In this document: positions 62,775-64,000 of the stretch, in pieces | Numbering within the stretch: the first letter of the stretch is position 1 | How the letters are laid out: every line of letters begins with the position of its first letter | The notes under the pieces: generated by a model | Seen by the model: only the letters and a program-made list of their open reading frames with translations | Told to the model about the DNA's origin: nothing | Database searches by the model: none | Program-made: the position numbers and the translations under genes | Assembly: GCF_910593845.1 (NCBI RefSeq) | Contig: NZ_CAJVAS010000008.1 | Coordinates: 1 to 64,000 of the forward strand | Source: Paenibacillus solanacearum | Lineage (GTDB): Bacteria > Bacillota > Bacilli > Paenibacillales > NBRC-103111 | Length of the DNA: 64,000 nt | Direction of reading: 5' to 3'

Positions 62775-64000
62775 ATGGACAAAACAAACTCCCAAGATGA
62801 CAAAAAGTCCGCGTCGATCAGCAGGCGCGATTTCATGACGGCACTCGGCAGCGCAGGAGCGGTCATCGCCGCGCAGCCATTGCTTACCGGAACGGGGTGG
62901 GGGGCATCCGTGACTGAATCGACTTACGGGACCGGGGGCGGCAGCGAGAGCGGTCCGAAGAACCTTCTCTTGTATTCGTCCGTTGCAGCTATGAAAGCGG
63001 ATACCGGCTTGGCGGAAGGTGCCTATGCGAGCACCGCCGGATACTTCGAGCCGGGTGACGGCGGCGGGGCGGATTACGTGATTCGCGCAGGAACGTCCGC
63101 GGAGGACGGCGGCAGCGTCATCACGCTGACGAGCAGCCTGCAGGCGGTGCTGCTGCCGAGGGACAGCATCCATTACAAGCAGTTCGGCGCGGTCTGCGAC
63201 GGGGTGAACGACGACGGCGTTCAGATCAAGAAGGCACATCAATTCGCGAACGACCGCGGGCTGCCCGTCGTATGCGAGTCCGGCCAATACTGGATCAAGG
63301 CGACGAACGAAATCGTCATCCAGACAAGCGTAAGCTTGGGGCAGACGAAGATACATATCGACGAAAGCTTCAACAATCGAACGAACCCTCGCTTCCGGGT
63401 GAAAAGCCGCCATGCGCCGATCACCATTCAGTTCGATGAAGCGACGAAAGCCGCGTTCTTGTCGCGCATGAAGCCGGGCAACATGATCGTTAATCAACTG
63501 GCGGAATATAAAAACTGCCTCGTATTTATCGAAGACGCGCAGGATCGGATCGGCATACGCGCCGGTTACGCAGGCAATACGGGGTGGAGCAAGGAAGAGT
63601 TTTTTTACGTCGAGGAGCACGGCAAGATCGTTGGCGATATCGCGTGGACGTTCAACAATTATACGAAGCTGGCGGCCTACCCGTGCGACGACAGCTATTT
63701 GACCATTGAGGGCGGCACGTTTTATTTGACCGGCGACAATCCCGGCGAAACGTACCAAGGCTACTTCTACAACGGCTTTCAAGTGGAGCGCAGCCGGACG
63801 ATCATTCGCAATCAGTGGGTCGGTCTGGCGCCGGGGAAAGCGGACGTTTCCATGAACCCGCGCAACGGCTTTTATCAGTTCAGCCGGGTATTCGACGTGC
63901 TGCTGGAAAATGTCCGGCTCATTCCTTGGGAGAAAGACCGGGATGGAACGGCGCGGGATGTGGCTCAAGGTACATACGGGATCGGCGGCAGCCGGACGCT
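62775..64000 (+). CDS. Tat-exported beta-helix protein (pectate lyase 3-like), partial
   Basis: An open frame from ATG 62775 to the right edge, at least 408 residues without a stop. AGGAGTG lies before the ATG. The N-terminus holds a twin-arginine signal (SRRDFMTALGSAGAVIA), followed by a Gly-rich linker and the Pectate_lyase_3 start pattern HYKQFGAVCDGVNDDGVQIKKA with GLPVVCESGQYWI. Later GGTFYLTG-like segments fit parallel beta-helix coils. Such proteins are polysaccharide lyases or hydrolases. The C-terminus lies beyond the window. Confidence 0.82.
   Translation, partial: MDKTNSQDDKKSASISRRDFMTALGSAGAVIAAQPLLTGTGWGASVTESTYGTGGGSESGPKNLLLYSSVAAMKADTGLAEGAYASTAGYFEPGDGGGADYVIRAGTSAEDGGSVITLTSSLQAVLLPRDSIHYKQFGAVCDGVNDDGVQIKKAHQFANDRGLPVVCESGQYWIKATNEIVIQTSVSLGQTKIHIDESFNNRTNPRFRVKSRHAPITIQFDEATKAAFLSRMKPGNMIVNQLAEYKNCLVFIEDAQDRIGIRAGYAGNTGWSKEEFFYVEEHGKIVGDIAWTFNNYTKLAAYPCDDSYLTIEGGTFYLTGDNPGETYQGYFYNGFQVERSRTIIRNQWVGLAPGKADVSMNPRNGFYQFSRVFDVLLENVRLIPWEKDRDGTARDVAQGTYGIGGSRT

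Noticed and set aside
62634..63968. Minus-strand 444-codon open frame at the right end
   Set aside because: The opposite strand holds a Tat-signal beta-helix gene with ribosome site and family motifs that runs off the edge.

Overview
The window looks like a chromosome segment of a Gram-positive, spore-forming Paenibacillaceae member (Paenibacillus or Cohnella type). The reasons are strong AAGGAGG-type ribosome binding sites, frequent GTG and TTG starts, lipoprotein substrate-binding proteins, a DUF3231 protein, YesN-like membrane-spanning AraC regulators with lpl/ytc-type sugar ABC transporters, and fairly high GC. No rRNA, tRNA, CRISPR array, phage or intact insertion sequence was found. Genus assignment is inference.

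Layout. 1-4.7 kb: a truncated MraY-like remnant, a LysR regulator divergent from an unusual PurA homologue, a DUF3900-like protein, and about 700 bp of non-coding DNA full of hairpins and short tandem repeats. 4.7-9.4 kb: a MoxR/RavA-type AAA ATPase plus VWA protein operon preceded by a small leader ORF, a glutathione peroxidase, and an ArsR-SRPBCC pair. 9.4-15.6 kb: a Cu/Zn superoxide dismutase remnant, larE with a D-2-hydroxyacid dehydrogenase, a PmtA-like methyltransferase with a VanRS-type two-component system, and a DUF3231 protein. 15.6-30 kb: a HelD-like helicase, a YVTN beta-propeller protein, fumarase fumC, a four-gene nucleoside ABC importer, a DHH phosphoesterase, a TipA-type MerR regulator with a textbook 19-bp-spacer promoter, a GNAT, a HAD phosphatase and a PH-like protein.

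30-51 kb is a carbohydrate-oriented accessory region: a DUF1080 protein, two different covalent-FAD oxidases, a large secreted heparinase II/III-like protein, a sulfatase, and a gene set made of a Gfo/Idh/MocA oxidoreductase, a ceramidase-fold hydrolase, a membrane AraC regulator and a three-component sugar importer. No single substrate can be assigned, but uptake, oxidation and desulfation or lyase steps for an acidic or modified polysaccharide fit the content.

51-64 kb: topoisomerase III, a DUF4395 membrane protein, an ECF sigma factor fused to a C-terminal extension of about 370 residues with its own ECF-like promoter, a MalT-like LuxR regulator, an ArsR-type regulator divergent from a GH2 glycosidase with a dyad over the -35 box, and the start of a Tat-exported beta-helix protein that runs off the right edge.

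The strongest candidates for new biology are the ECF sigma-sensor fusion, the LysR-linked PurA homologue with altered IMP-pocket residues, the ceramidase-fold/Gfo-Idh/AraC/ABC catabolic set, and the leader ORF that appears to control the RavA-like gene.
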